Below are positions 26,551 through 34,626 of a stretch of 64,000 nucleotides of DNA, piece by piece. The position numbers and the translations under genes were made by a program. The notes under the pieces were generated by a model. The model saw nothing but the letters and a program-made list of their open reading frames with translations. It was not told the origin of the DNA and did not search any database. How positions within the stretch are numbered: position 1 is the first letter of the stretch; each line of letters opens with the position of its first letter. The DNA is from CAWELS01 sp964468205 (lineage in GTDB: Bacteria; Acidobacteriota; Terriglobia; Bryobacterales; Bryobacteraceae): contig CAYXVG010000006.1 in assembly GCA_964468205.1 (NCBI GenBank), positions 109,012-173,011 on the forward strand. The letters run 5' to 3'.

Positions 26551-28582
26551 GTTAGCGCAAGACGGCCGCATCATGAAGCTCACCACTCCGGTGGGCGCGG
26601 ATGTTCTCGTAGTGACGAGGGCGAAGCTCACGGAGCGGATCTCCAGTCCCTTCGAGTTCGTCTACGAAGCAATCGCCGAGGAAACCGAGGCGCCACAGGT
26701 GCAGCCGGACAGACTCGTGGGTGAACCGGCGTGCTTGCGGGTGTCGGTCAGTGACAACTACGAAGCGGGCCCGTTCCGGTACTTTGACGGGGTCGTCAGA
26801 CGATTCGTCAAAACCCACGCCACGGCGCGTTATCACCACTATCGTCTGGAGGTAGTTCCCTGGTTCTGGTTCCTGAGGTTGAAGTCGAACTGCCGGATCT
26901 TTCAGGCGAAAACCGTCCCGGAGATCGTTCAAGTTATCTTTGACGAAGCGAAGGCAGTCTTCCCGCGAAGCGTGAAGTATCGCCTCGCCCTCTCCGGCTC
27001 CTATACCGCTGCGGATTACTGCATCCAGTACCGGGAAAGCGACTTCGACTTCGTTTCCCGGCTCCTTGAGCAGGAGGGGATCCACTACTACTTCGACCAC
27101 TCCGAGGACGAGCACTGCCTGGTTCTGGGTGATTCTCCGTCCGCGAACGTGGACTGCCCCGAGGTGCCGAATATCGAGTACGTGGACGGATCCGGGCTAT
27201 TCGAGGAATACGGGCACGTGATCACCTGGGAACCGGGTTGGGAACTCCACACCGGCAAAACCGTCGTCCGGGACCACAACTTCCATCTGCCGGCGAACCT
27301 GCTCGAGTCCGAACAGCCGACCAAGTCCGAGATTGCAAAGCAGGCATTGGAGCAGTACGAGTACCCTTCAACCGATGCTCATAAGTTCAATGAGACGGAC
27401 AGCCGCACTGGCAGCGTGAGCCCCGAGGGGACGAAACTGGTGGGAGTCCGCATCGAGGAACACGAAGCAACATATCGTGTGATTACGGGTACCTCTTTCT
27501 GCCGTCAATTCTCCCCAGGCTACAAGTTCGATTTCTCCGGGCATCCGGAGGACGATGGCCCCTACCTCGTGACCCAGACCGAGCACACGCTGTTCCAGCA
27601 ACCCTTTTACGTTGGCGAAGACGTGCCCATCTACGAGTCGCAAGAGGCGCACGAGAATACCTTCACCGCCATCCCGTACGACATCCCGTTCCGCCCGCCG
27701 AGGGTCACCCCGAAACCCGTGATTGCCGGTCCGCAGACCGCCGTCGTGACGGGCCCTCCCGGTGAAGAGATCTGGACCGATAAATACGGCCGCGTCAAGG
27801 TGCAGTTCTTCTGGGACCGGGGGCATGACGAGACCTACGGCACTTCCTGTTGGCTGCGGGTTTCCAATCCCTGGGCGGGCGCCAGTTGGGGCGCGATCAA
27901 CATTCCGAGAATCGGCCAGGAAGTGATCGTCACGTTTCTCGAGGGCGATCCTGACCGGCCCATCGTCACCGGCCGCGTCTACAACCCGGACCAGATGCCG
28001 CCCTACGAGCTGCCCAAGCACCAGACCCGGACTACCTTCAAGACGCGCAGCTCGAAGGGCGGCGGTCCGTCGAACTACAACGAACTGCGCTTCGAGGACC
28101 TCAAGGGTAAGGAGCAGGTCTACCTTCATGCGGAGCGGGACCTGGACCTCCGCGTGAAGAAGCAGTGCCGCGAGTATATCGGAGTGGACCGGCACATCAA
28201 CGTCGGAAATGACTTCATCGAGAATGTGGCCAAGGACCACAACGTGTCGGTGGGTCAGGACGAGTCGATCGCAGTTGCAAAGAACCAGTACTGCGACGTC
28301 GGCGTGGACAAGCAGGACTCGGTCGGGATGAACTACGCCATGGAAGCCGGCCAGGAGATTCACTTGAAAGCCGGAATGACAGTTGTCATTGAGGCCGGGG
28401 TTCAGCTCTCGCTGAAAGGGCCAGGGGGATTTGTCGATATCGGCCCCGCCGGAGTCACGATACAGGGGACGATGGTGCGCATCAACAGCGGCGGATCGGC
28501 TGCATCCGGCAAAGGAGTCTCCAAGAAGAAACCGAAAGATCCGCACAAAGCGGACGACGGCAGCAAAGGAGACAAGCTCTAG
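26543..28582 (+). CDS. vgrG: T6SS spike protein VgrG (TssI)
   Basis: 679 residues from the ATG at 26543; the frame extends 15 codons upstream but only inside clpV. The N-terminal gp27-like part has R-E-S-D-F-D-F-V-S-R-L-L-E-Q-E-G-I-H-Y-Y-F, and the gp5-like OB fold has W-T-D-K-Y-G-R-V-K-V-Q-F-F-W-D-R. The C-terminal beta-prism needle follows, ending in a Lys/Gly-rich tail. No enzymatic extension is seen, so this is a structural spike rather than an evolved VgrG with a fused toxin. It is followed at once by its PAAR tip gene. Confidence 0.95.
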   Translation: MAELAQDGRIMKLTTPVGADVLVVTRAKLTERISSPFEFVYEAIAEETEAPQVQPDRLVGEPACLRVSVSDNYEAGPFRYFDGVVRRFVKTHATARYHHYRLEVVPWFWFLRLKSNCRIFQAKTVPEIVQVIFDEAKAVFPRSVKYRLALSGSYTAADYCIQYRESDFDFVSRLLEQEGIHYYFDHSEDEHCLVLGDSPSANVDCPEVPNIEYVDGSGLFEEYGHVITWEPGWELHTGKTVVRDHNFHLPANLLESEQPTKSEIAKQALEQYEYPSTDAHKFNETDSRTGSVSPEGTKLVGVRIEEHEATYRVITGTSFCRQFSPGYKFDFSGHPEDDGPYLVTQTEHTLFQQPFYVGEDVPIYESQEAHENTFTAIPYDIPFRPPRVTPKPVIAGPQTAVVTGPPGEEIWTDKYGRVKVQFFWDRGHDETYGTSCWLRVSNPWAGASWGAINIPRIGQEVIVTFLEGDPDRPIVTGRVYNPDQMPPYELPKHQTRTTFKTRSSKGGGPSNYNELRFEDLKGKEQVYLHAERDLDLRVKKQCREYIGVDRHINVGNDFIENVAKDHNVSVGQDESIAVAKNQYCDVGVDKQDSVGMNYAMEAGQEIHLKAGMTVVIEAGVQLSLKGPGGFVDIGPAGVTIQGTMVRINSGGSAASGKGVSKKKPKDPHKADDGSKGDKL

Positions 28583-28591
28583 GAGACAGCC

Positions 28592-29416
28592 ATGCCTCAA
28601 GGACCTGCGGCGCGTATCACCGATCTCGTCTCTCACCCGCTCCCGCCGGTATTGACGCCGGGACCGGGAAGCTTCAATGTTCACATCGGCTTTCTGCCGG
28701 CCTGGAGGGGGCTGCCGCTGGCCTTGGCAGGGGCGTTGCAGGCCGCCAAGCAGGTTTCCGACGCGGCGATTAAGACCGCGGAAGCCGCGACGGCCGCGGC
28801 CGCCGGCACACCCGGAGCGCCGGCGGCTAAAGCTGCCGAAGAGACGGCGAAAGCCACGGCCGCAGCCAGCATGGGCTCGATGATCACCTCCATGGCGGGC
28901 GGGGCCGACATCCACGCGTGCACCACCCCCCTGCCCATTCCGCCCCACGGTCCGGGCGTCGTGATTGATGGCAGCCCGACCGTCATGATCAACAACCTGC
29001 CCGCCTGCCGGCAGGGCGACACGGTGCTCGAAGCGGTAGGGCCGCCGAACAAGATCGCCATGGGTATGCCGACCGTCATCATCGGGCAGAGCGGCGCAGG
29101 AGGAGGCGGCGGCGGCGGAGCAGGCGGCCTCGCCAGTGTGGCGGGCGAGGCGTTCGACTCGACCAGTGACGCTTTGGAGGACTTGGCCGGCGGCGTCGCG
29201 GATTCGATCGAAGCGGCCGCGGATATGGCCCGGCGCCTCACCGGCGCAGTAGGAGATTTCGTCGGCCGTACCACCGCTCCCGTGATAGACACGGCGGAGC
29301 GCGCAGCCGATCGTGTGGGCGGCGTTGCCCAGCGGGGAGTGGATACCGTTACCAGGACCGTGGACCGCGCTTTGGACCGGGCCTCAGAACTCGCCCAGCC
29401 CTTCGTCGAGCTTTGA
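28592..29416 (+). CDS. PAAR spike-tip protein with helical insertion and Ala-rich C-terminal extension
   Basis: 274 residues. The first PAAR half (P-A-A-R-I-T-D) is separated from the second half (D-I-H-A-C-T-T-P, V-I-D-G-S-P-T-V-M-I-N, C-R-Q-G-D) by a roughly 75-residue Ala-rich helical insertion at about 45-110. After a poly-Gly linker near 170-178, a C-terminal segment of about 95 residues forms amphipathic Ala-rich helices. PAAR proteins sharpen the VgrG spike and often carry effectors. The C-terminal extension is unlike any toxin I recognise and could be an effector, a membrane-active helix bundle, or an adaptor. Confidence 0.85.
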   Translation: MPQGPAARITDLVSHPLPPVLTPGPGSFNVHIGFLPAWRGLPLALAGALQAAKQVSDAAIKTAEAATAAAAGTPGAPAAKAAEETAKATAAASMGSMITSMAGGADIHACTTPLPIPPHGPGVVIDGSPTVMINNLPACRQGDTVLEAVGPPNKIAMGMPTVIIGQSGAGGGGGGGAGGLASVAGEAFDSTSDALEDLAGGVADSIEAAADMARRLTGAVGDFVGRTTAPVIDTAERAADRVGGVAQRGVDTVTRTVDRALDRASELAQPFVEL

Positions 29417-29437
29417 CGCCGGTCTCCGGATACCCGA

Positions 29438-30307
29438 ATGCTGCTGAGACTGACAGCCCGGAAAGCGGTTGGAGCGGAGTTCCCGATCGTGATCCAGCCC
29501 AGCCAACCGGCTGCGCTCGGGCGTTCGCGCGAAGCTGACCATTCCCTGCCCGACGACCTGTACATGTCCGGCAAGCACTTCGAAATCCGCTTCGAACCGC
29601 CCCACTGGCTCGCGAAGGACCTCGGTAGCAGCAACGGCCTGCTCTTAAACGGTGAGCGGATTACGGAATCCGCCGTCAAGCCGGGCGACGTGCTCCGGGC
29701 CGGTTCCACGGAATTCCGGGTATCGTTTGTCGACGACGTGCCCAAGCCGCCCCCGCTGCTCGCCATCGAAGCGCTACAGGCCGAACCGGAACCTGCTTTC
29801 TGCGTCATCGACGCCGCAGCGTCTCCGGACCTCTACCGGCTCGCTTTGGAGAATCCCGGGCAGTCTGTTTCTCTCTTCGATGGCACGCCCCTCGAGAAGA
29901 ACAGCGCCCATGGGCCGCATGTGATCAGCTTCGGCGACGACGCGACGCTGCTCGCGTCCTTCGTCTACGGCGGGTGGGACGCGAACGCTTCAATCTACCT
30001 GACGAGCGGAGAAGAATTCCTCAATCTCGCGGGCTTCTTGAAGTCATTGCTGCTGGCGAAAACGGAGGACGGCCACCGGCTGCTCTTCCGCTACTACGAT
30101 CCGCGAGTCCTGCGCGCTTTCCTGCCGACCTGCACTCCCGGAGAGGTGGCGGAGTTCTTCGGGCCCGTCGCGGCGTGGTTTGCCGGTGAGAACGTCATGA
30201 GATGGCGCAAGTACTCGCGCGACCCGGCGGGACTCGTTGACGAATTGCTCGACTTCGGAGCCGGGCCCGCGCAACCGGCGGAGGATGCGGGTGAAGATAC
30301 GCAATGA
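29438..30307 (+). CDS. FHA domain fused to DUF4123 (Tap-like effector chaperone)
   Basis: 289 residues. Positions about 1-100 form an FHA domain: L-G-R-S near 30, S-G-K-H near 49 and D-L-G-S-S-N-G-L-L-L-N-G near 65-76, which are the residues that hold phospho-threonine. Positions about 115-285 match DUF4123, a family of chaperones (Tap/TEC) that load effectors onto VgrG. The fusion could tie effector loading to phosphorylation by the kinase at 13270, which is inference. It overlaps the next gene by 23 bases, so the spike module from vgrG to the LysM gene is a coupled unit. Confidence 0.85.
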   Translation: MLLRLTARKAVGAEFPIVIQPSQPAALGRSREADHSLPDDLYMSGKHFEIRFEPPHWLAKDLGSSNGLLLNGERITESAVKPGDVLRAGSTEFRVSFVDDVPKPPPLLAIEALQAEPEPAFCVIDAAASPDLYRLALENPGQSVSLFDGTPLEKNSAHGPHVISFGDDATLLASFVYGGWDANASIYLTSGEEFLNLAGFLKSLLLAKTEDGHRLLFRYYDPRVLRAFLPTCTPGEVAEFFGPVAAWFAGENVMRWRKYSRDPAGLVDELLDFGAGPAQPAEDAGEDTQ

Positions 30308-30899
30308 GCAGATAGATGCGATGAGCCGTACGCTCGGCACGGACTTCCGGCCGCGTCTGGCCGAATGCCTCGGCCGGCTGCCGCGCCTCGACGGCGGGAC
30401 CGCCCAGGAGGCCATCGACTTCTGTCTCACCGCAGCCAAACATTACCAGTTAGAGACGGAACGGGAACTGGCGGCGCTCGCCATCGCCTTGTGCTCGGCT
30501 CCGGGCGGGTTCACCCGCTCAATTCCGCCGGAGGCCGAGACGTTGCTGAGGGATTTCCGCCGCAAGCCGGATGAAAGGATCGAAAGCCTGCTCGAATGGG
30601 CTGCAGTCCCGGAAGAGATCGCCGGAATGGCCGCGGCGTTCGGCGACCGCCCGGCTGCCGAGCCTGTCGCCGCCGTCGAACGGCCGTCCTCAAATGACTG
30701 GGTCGCCATCGAACTGATAGACGAGGCGGATTGGCCTGTCGCGGGGGAGGAATACTGTGTCACGCTGCCAAGCGGTGCTCTGGCCCGAGGGTACCTCGAC
30801 CGCAGCGGCAAAGCCTTGCTCTCCGGACTCCGTTCCGCTCAGGGCTGCAAACTCGGTTTTCCGGACCTCGATCGGGATGTGTGGGAGCGGATTCCATGA
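30285..30899 (+). CDS. T6SS spike-module accessory protein with helical N-terminus and carboxypeptidase-regulatory-like C-terminus
   Basis: 204 residues from the ATG at 30285, preceded by GGCGGAGG. The N-terminal half is helical, beginning M-x-V-K-I-R-N-E-Q-I-D-A-M. Such short proteins are common beside DUF4123 and LysM genes in T6SS spike islands. The C-terminal 50 residues form a beta-sandwich with the pattern Y-C-V-T-L-P-S-G ... G-x-L-D-x-S-G-K-A ... F-P-D-L-D-R-D-x-W, seen in tail-associated proteins. No catalytic motif is visible. The stop overlaps the LysM gene start as ATGA. An accessory or adaptor role is most likely. Confidence 0.65.
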   Translation: MRVKIRNEQIDAMSRTLGTDFRPRLAECLGRLPRLDGGTAQEAIDFCLTAAKHYQLETERELAALAIALCSAPGGFTRSIPPEAETLLRDFRRKPDERIESLLEWAAVPEEIAGMAAAFGDRPAAEPVAAVERPSSNDWVAIELIDEADWPVAGEEYCVTLPSGALARGYLDRSGKALLSGLRSAQGCKLGFPDLDRDVWERIP

Positions 30900-31426
30900 A
30901 ACGTCCACAGTGGACAGTCGAACCCGGCGACGCGCTGGAAACGATCGCCTACCGCTGCGGAGTATCGCCGTCACAGTTGTGGAATGACGAACGCAATGCG
31001 GAACTGCGCCGGTTGCGCAAGAACCCGGAAAATCTTCAGCCGGGCGACGTTCTAAATGCTCCCGCGATAAGGGAAGATCAGCATCCACTCGAGCCCGGAA
31101 AGATCGCGCGCTTCCGGCGCAAGCATGCCCCGGCCTGGCTCCATGTCACGGTTTCGGTGGACAACGAACCGCGCGTCCGCGCCATCATGGTCTGCATCAT
31201 TGATGGCAGGCGCTACCGGCTCCTGACCGGCGAGGAAGGCAAGGTGCGGTGTCCCTTCCCGATGACGGCGGAAAAGGCCCAACTCATGCCGCTCTATGGC
31301 GACCGGACGCCCGACATCGAGCTGAATCTGAAAGTGCGGCGTACCGAAATCGAGTTGGAAGTCGAGGAAAAAGTGCTGAAGATCGTGGCCGAAGTCGTCT
31401 ACCGCCAACCCCCGCGGCGAGGCTAG
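30896..31426 (+). CDS. LysM-domain T6SS accessory protein
   Basis: 176 residues starting at the ATG that overlaps the previous stop; the longer open frame upstream is a shadow. Residues about 5-60 form a LysM-type module (W-T-V-E-P-G-D-A-L-E-T-I-A, L-Q-P-G-D-V-L). There is no signal peptide, so it is either cytoplasmic, as for phage tail LysM proteins that attach to the spike, or carried outward with the spike. The remaining part is beta-rich and resembles the regulatory-like fold of the preceding gene. It ends tail to tail with the gene at 31423, the two stop codons sharing the sequence CTAG. Confidence 0.75.
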   Translation: MKRPQWTVEPGDALETIAYRCGVSPSQLWNDERNAELRRLRKNPENLQPGDVLNAPAIREDQHPLEPGKIARFRRKHAPAWLHVTVSVDNEPRVRAIMVCIIDGRRYRLLTGEEGKVRCPFPMTAEKAQLMPLYGDRTPDIELNLKVRRTEIELEVEEKVLKIVAEVVYRQPPRRG

Positions 31427-33174
31427 TTTCTCACCAGCACGACGACCACCACGATAATGGCCAGAACGCCAAGAACGCTGAACAGGATAATAAAGGGAAG
31501 ACTATTGCCCTTTTCTTCGTCCGCCGGATATGCATTCTCCTCCGGCTTTTGATCTTCCGGCGGCAGCACCGGCTCGGCCTTGATCATCCGCGTGAACTCG
31601 CTCGGCCCCGGATCCTCTGCCTGCGCCGGCTTCCTGGACGGAGCCTGGAACAACGCCGTGGCTTCACCAGCCTCCTCGGCCGGGGGCTCCTCGCGAGCGG
31701 GTCGCTTTGCTCCGCCCCCAAACATTTGCGTGTACTCGCCCTCCTTCGGCGCGGGCCCGGCTAACCCTGCTTCGCCTTTCGCCTGCCCATGGAGATAACG
31801 CGTGAAGCTTTCCTCCTCATCACTGTCCGCCCGGGGCGCCCGGTCCGGAGAGCGCGAGCTGCGCGCTCCAAAGTCCGGAGTCTCGAACATCTGCGTAAAC
31901 TCCCCATCCGGAGTCTCGGGCGGCGGAGGCTGAGGCTCCCGAAATTCCGGCGACGGCGGCGGTTCTCTCTTCGGAGGCGCGTTGCCGCCTTGGAACATCT
32001 GTGTGAACTCGCCTGCCTCCTGGCCGGACACCGGGGACGGTTCTGGCGGCCGTGTTTCCGGGGTCTTCCCCGGGACAATGCGCCGTTCCGTGGCTTGAAA
32101 TATGCGGGTAAACTCGCTTCCCGGTCCAGCCGGAATCTGCGACTGCGTGGCCCCTGGCCGGTCCTTGGTATCCGGCAACGGAGTGACACTCCGCTCCGTT
32201 GCCTGGAACATCTGCGTAAATTCGCCGGCCTGAGCATCCTTGGGCGGCGACGAATCTCTCTGCGCGGGAGGCGGAGTTGCCGGCCGTTGCTCCGGCTCAA
32301 TCTTTTCGCCGGCCTGAAACAACTGCGTAAACTCACCGGCCGGCGGGGGATGGGCAGACGGTTCACCCGCCGGTTTCTCCGCGGCAGGTTCGGGCGGGAG
32401 TTGCTCTAACTTTCCAGCCTGAAACAGTCGCGTGAAATCGCCGGGCTGGGTCGTTTCAGAGGGCGGCTCCGCAGCCAGCCTCTCTGCCTCTCGAGGTGAA
32501 GTTTCGGGTTGCCCGGAGGCCTGGAACATCCGCGTGAAATCGCCGGCCGGCGGAGGCGGTTCCTTCTTCCGCGCTTCGGGCGTCACGAACATGCGCGTGA
32601 AGTCGCCGGCTTCGGACTGCCCGGCGGCGGGCTCCGCGGTTGGCGCGGAAGGTTGCTGTCCTGCCGGCGGCTGGCGCGGAGGCGCTGGAAGAACCACGGT
32701 CTCGTCTAGATCCGCGCGCCGCTCTGGCGATTCCTTACCGGCCGAGTCCGGAAGTGTCTGAGGCAAGCTCCCCAGGTCAACCGGCGTCGCGTCCACAACC
32801 TCCCGGGCGGTACGGGTCGCTGGCGCCGAACCCGTTCCGGCCGCCTCCCCTTGGAGCCAGGACTCCAGATTCATCGCCGCGGCGGAGTGTTCGGTTACGA
32901 TGCAGACATCTCCCTCCCACTCGAGCACGTCCAATACACCGCTTTTGCCGGATTCGCGCTGCTGCAACTGTCGCTGCAGCGCCCGCGCCACAAGCTGCGC
33001 CTGGCGTTTCGGATTCGAGGCATCGGAAAGCCGGTGCAACAGGACCACCCGCTGGTTATCCTTTTCATAGCCCAGATAGGTTTCTGCTCCGCCCTCGGCC
33101 ACCTTCTCCGAGAGTACGTATTTGCCCATTTCTATCAACATCTTTGCGGGGTCCTCTCTCGATGATCGCACCAT
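31423..33174 (-). CDS. Tail-anchored pseudokinase with about twelve [GS]-[DE]-F-T-[RQ]-[ML]-F repeats
   Basis: 583 residues. Positions about 17-108 align with the N-lobe of a Ser/Thr kinase (compare the kinase at 13270), but the beta-3 Lys is His and the whole C-lobe is absent. Positions 110-550 are disordered and Pro/Glu-rich, with a Thr motif at 190, 211, 245, 280, 317, 353, 388, 424, 456, 479, 503 and 525. A further site, D-E-T-V-V-L at 157-162, resembles the autophosphorylation sites that FHA domains bind. Residues about 559-580 are one membrane helix with a three-residue tail, a tail anchor. It sits among tss genes. ATG 33141 with GAGAGG before it is an equally likely start. Confidence 0.8.
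   Translation of the reverse strand: MVRSSREDPAKMLIEMGKYVLSEKVAEGGAETYLGYEKDNQRVVLLHRLSDASNPKRQAQLVARALQRQLQQRESGKSGVLDVLEWEGDVCIVTEHSAAAMNLESWLQGEAAGTGSAPATRTAREVVDATPVDLGSLPQTLPDSAGKESPERRADLDETVVLPAPPRQPPAGQQPSAPTAEPAAGQSEAGDFTRMFVTPEARKKEPPPPAGDFTRMFQASGQPETSPREAERLAAEPPSETTQPGDFTRLFQAGKLEQLPPEPAAEKPAGEPSAHPPPAGEFTQLFQAGEKIEPEQRPATPPPAQRDSSPPKDAQAGEFTQMFQATERSVTPLPDTKDRPGATQSQIPAGPGSEFTRIFQATERRIVPGKTPETRPPEPSPVSGQEAGEFTQMFQGGNAPPKREPPPSPEFREPQPPPPETPDGEFTQMFETPDFGARSSRSPDRAPRADSDEEESFTRYLHGQAKGEAGLAGPAPKEGEYTQMFGGGAKRPAREEPPAEEAGEATALFQAPSRKPAQAEDPGPSEFTRMIKAEPVLPPEDQKPEENAYPADEEKGNSLPFIILFSVLGVLAIIVVVVVLVRN
31582..32607 (-). repeat. Twelve-fold degenerate short linear motif array within the pseudokinase gene
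   Basis: Each unit is a 7-residue core, consensus G-E-F-T-Q-M-F, usually followed by Q-A, and separated by 20-45 residues of variable Pro-rich linker. Eight copies match the core well and four are degenerate (S-F-T-R-Y-L, G-E-A-T-A-L-F, S-E-F-T-R-M-I, S-E-F-T-R-I-F). The linkers do not repeat, so the motif is selected rather than freshly duplicated DNA. Confidence 0.9.
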
Positions 33175-33254
33175 GTATATAGCTCTTCAAGGGGACGAAG
33201 TTCTATGATGGGAGATGCCTCCGGAGGAGTGCGGCAGGCTCGTTGCGAGGGAAC

Positions 33255-34610
33255 ATGAAGAAACTCTCGAAAGTCATTTGGTCGGAAGGGATGCATTTGG
33301 GGCCACATCACTTTCAGTCACAGGCTAACTTCTTCGAGAACACAATTCACTTCACCGCCGGATCGCTGTGGTTTGACCCCTTTGGCTTTTCGGGATGCAC
33401 AATGGACGTGGAAGCCCTCCGGAACGGCAACGTCGCCCTCAGCCATGCGTCAGGGTTCTTTCCCGACGGCCTTGCGTTTCAGATGCCCGAATGCGATTCG
33501 CCGCCCCCGCCACGCAACGTCGCGGACGCCTTCCCCGCCACGCGAGACCGTCTCGGCGTGATGCTGGCCGTTCCCCGGCGGAAGCCGTTGGGCGGAAACT
33601 GCAAACTCGACGAAGACGCTCCGGACGACGGGGAACACCGCTTCTCGGTGCGGGAAACGCTGCTCTATGACGACAACACCGGAGCTGATGAAAAGTCCGT
33701 GCCGCTGGCGAGGAAGGCTATCAAGTTTCTGTTTGACACTGAGTCGCCCGAAGGGTTTGAGACCCTGCCCATCGCCCGGGTCAGGCGTGACGGCAGCGGA
33801 GGATTCCAGTATGACGACCGATTTATTCCGCCCTGCCTCCACCTGAGCACCAGCGACCGGCTCGCGTCGCTGGTTCGTAGCCTGGTGGAAATACTGCAAA
33901 CGAAAAGCGCCGCGCTGGCAACGGCCGCGCAGGGGCGAGGGACTTTGCAGTCCGGCCTGTCAGAACACCAGGTCGCCACCTTCTGGTTCCTCCACACACT
34001 CAACTCCTCGCTCCCCCCGCTACGCCACGCGTGTTTTACCAGCCGCCCGCATCCGGAGTCGCTGTATTCCGAACTGCTGCGGCTGGCCGGCGCTCTTTGC
34101 ACCTTCGGACTCGATTCGCACCCCGAGGATTTGCCGCTCTACAACCACCTCGATCTGCAGGATTGCTTCGAGACTCTCGACTCGCACATCCGCCGCCACC
34201 TCGAGATTCTTCTGCCGTCGAACTGTATCTCGATACCGCTCACGACCGAGCGCAGCCACTACTACGAAGCGGACATTACGGATGCCCGCTGTTTCGGTCC
34301 GTCCCGCTGGATTCTCGCCATCAGTTCCAATCTCGGAGAAAGTGAGCTGATCCGCGAGACGCCGCTGCTCGTAAAGGTTTGCTCGAGCCAGTTTGTGCCC
34401 GAACTGGTACGCCGCGCCATGTTCGGCTTGAAGATCGAGCACCTCGAATCGCCGCCCGCCGCTGTCTCGCCGCGGGTTGATTACCAATACTTCTCGCTCG
34501 AACGCAGCGGACCCTGCTGGGAGCACCTTTCGAAAACGAAGCGGGTCGGAGTATACGTTCCGGGCGAGATTCCTTCGCCCAAGCTCGAGCTGCTGGTGAT
34601 TCTTGCTTAG
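33255..34610 (+). CDS. tssK: Type VI secretion baseplate protein TssK, second copy
   Basis: 451 residues from the ATG at 33255, with GAGGGAA just before it. The signature W-S-E-G-M-H-L-G-P-H-H-F-Q and a full-length match to TssK are clear, including the C-terminal Y-F-x-L-E-R-S-G-P-x-W block also present in the copy at 7206. This copy leads the tssK-tssL-tssM membrane-complex unit, the usual partners of TssK. A TATGAT box at 33204-33209 and a perfect palindrome at 33218-33227 lie in the leader. It is divergent from the pseudokinase gene. Confidence 0.95.
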   Translation: MKKLSKVIWSEGMHLGPHHFQSQANFFENTIHFTAGSLWFDPFGFSGCTMDVEALRNGNVALSHASGFFPDGLAFQMPECDSPPPPRNVADAFPATRDRLGVMLAVPRRKPLGGNCKLDEDAPDDGEHRFSVRETLLYDDNTGADEKSVPLARKAIKFLFDTESPEGFETLPIARVRRDGSGGFQYDDRFIPPCLHLSTSDRLASLVRSLVEILQTKSAALATAAQGRGTLQSGLSEHQVATFWFLHTLNSSLPPLRHACFTSRPHPESLYSELLRLAGALCTFGLDSHPEDLPLYNHLDLQDCFETLDSHIRRHLEILLPSNCISIPLTTERSHYYEADITDARCFGPSRWILAISSNLGESELIRETPLLVKVCSSQFVPELVRRAMFGLKIEHLESPPAAVSPRVDYQYFSLERSGPCWEHLSKTKRVGVYVPGEIPSPKLELLVILA

Positions 34611-34626
34611 GAGGAATATCAAGCTA

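Noticed and set aside
27368..28948. 526-codon minus-strand frame opposite vgrG and the PAAR gene
   Set aside because: Arg/Gly/Val-rich antisense translation without family motifs; the plus-strand spike genes explain the region.
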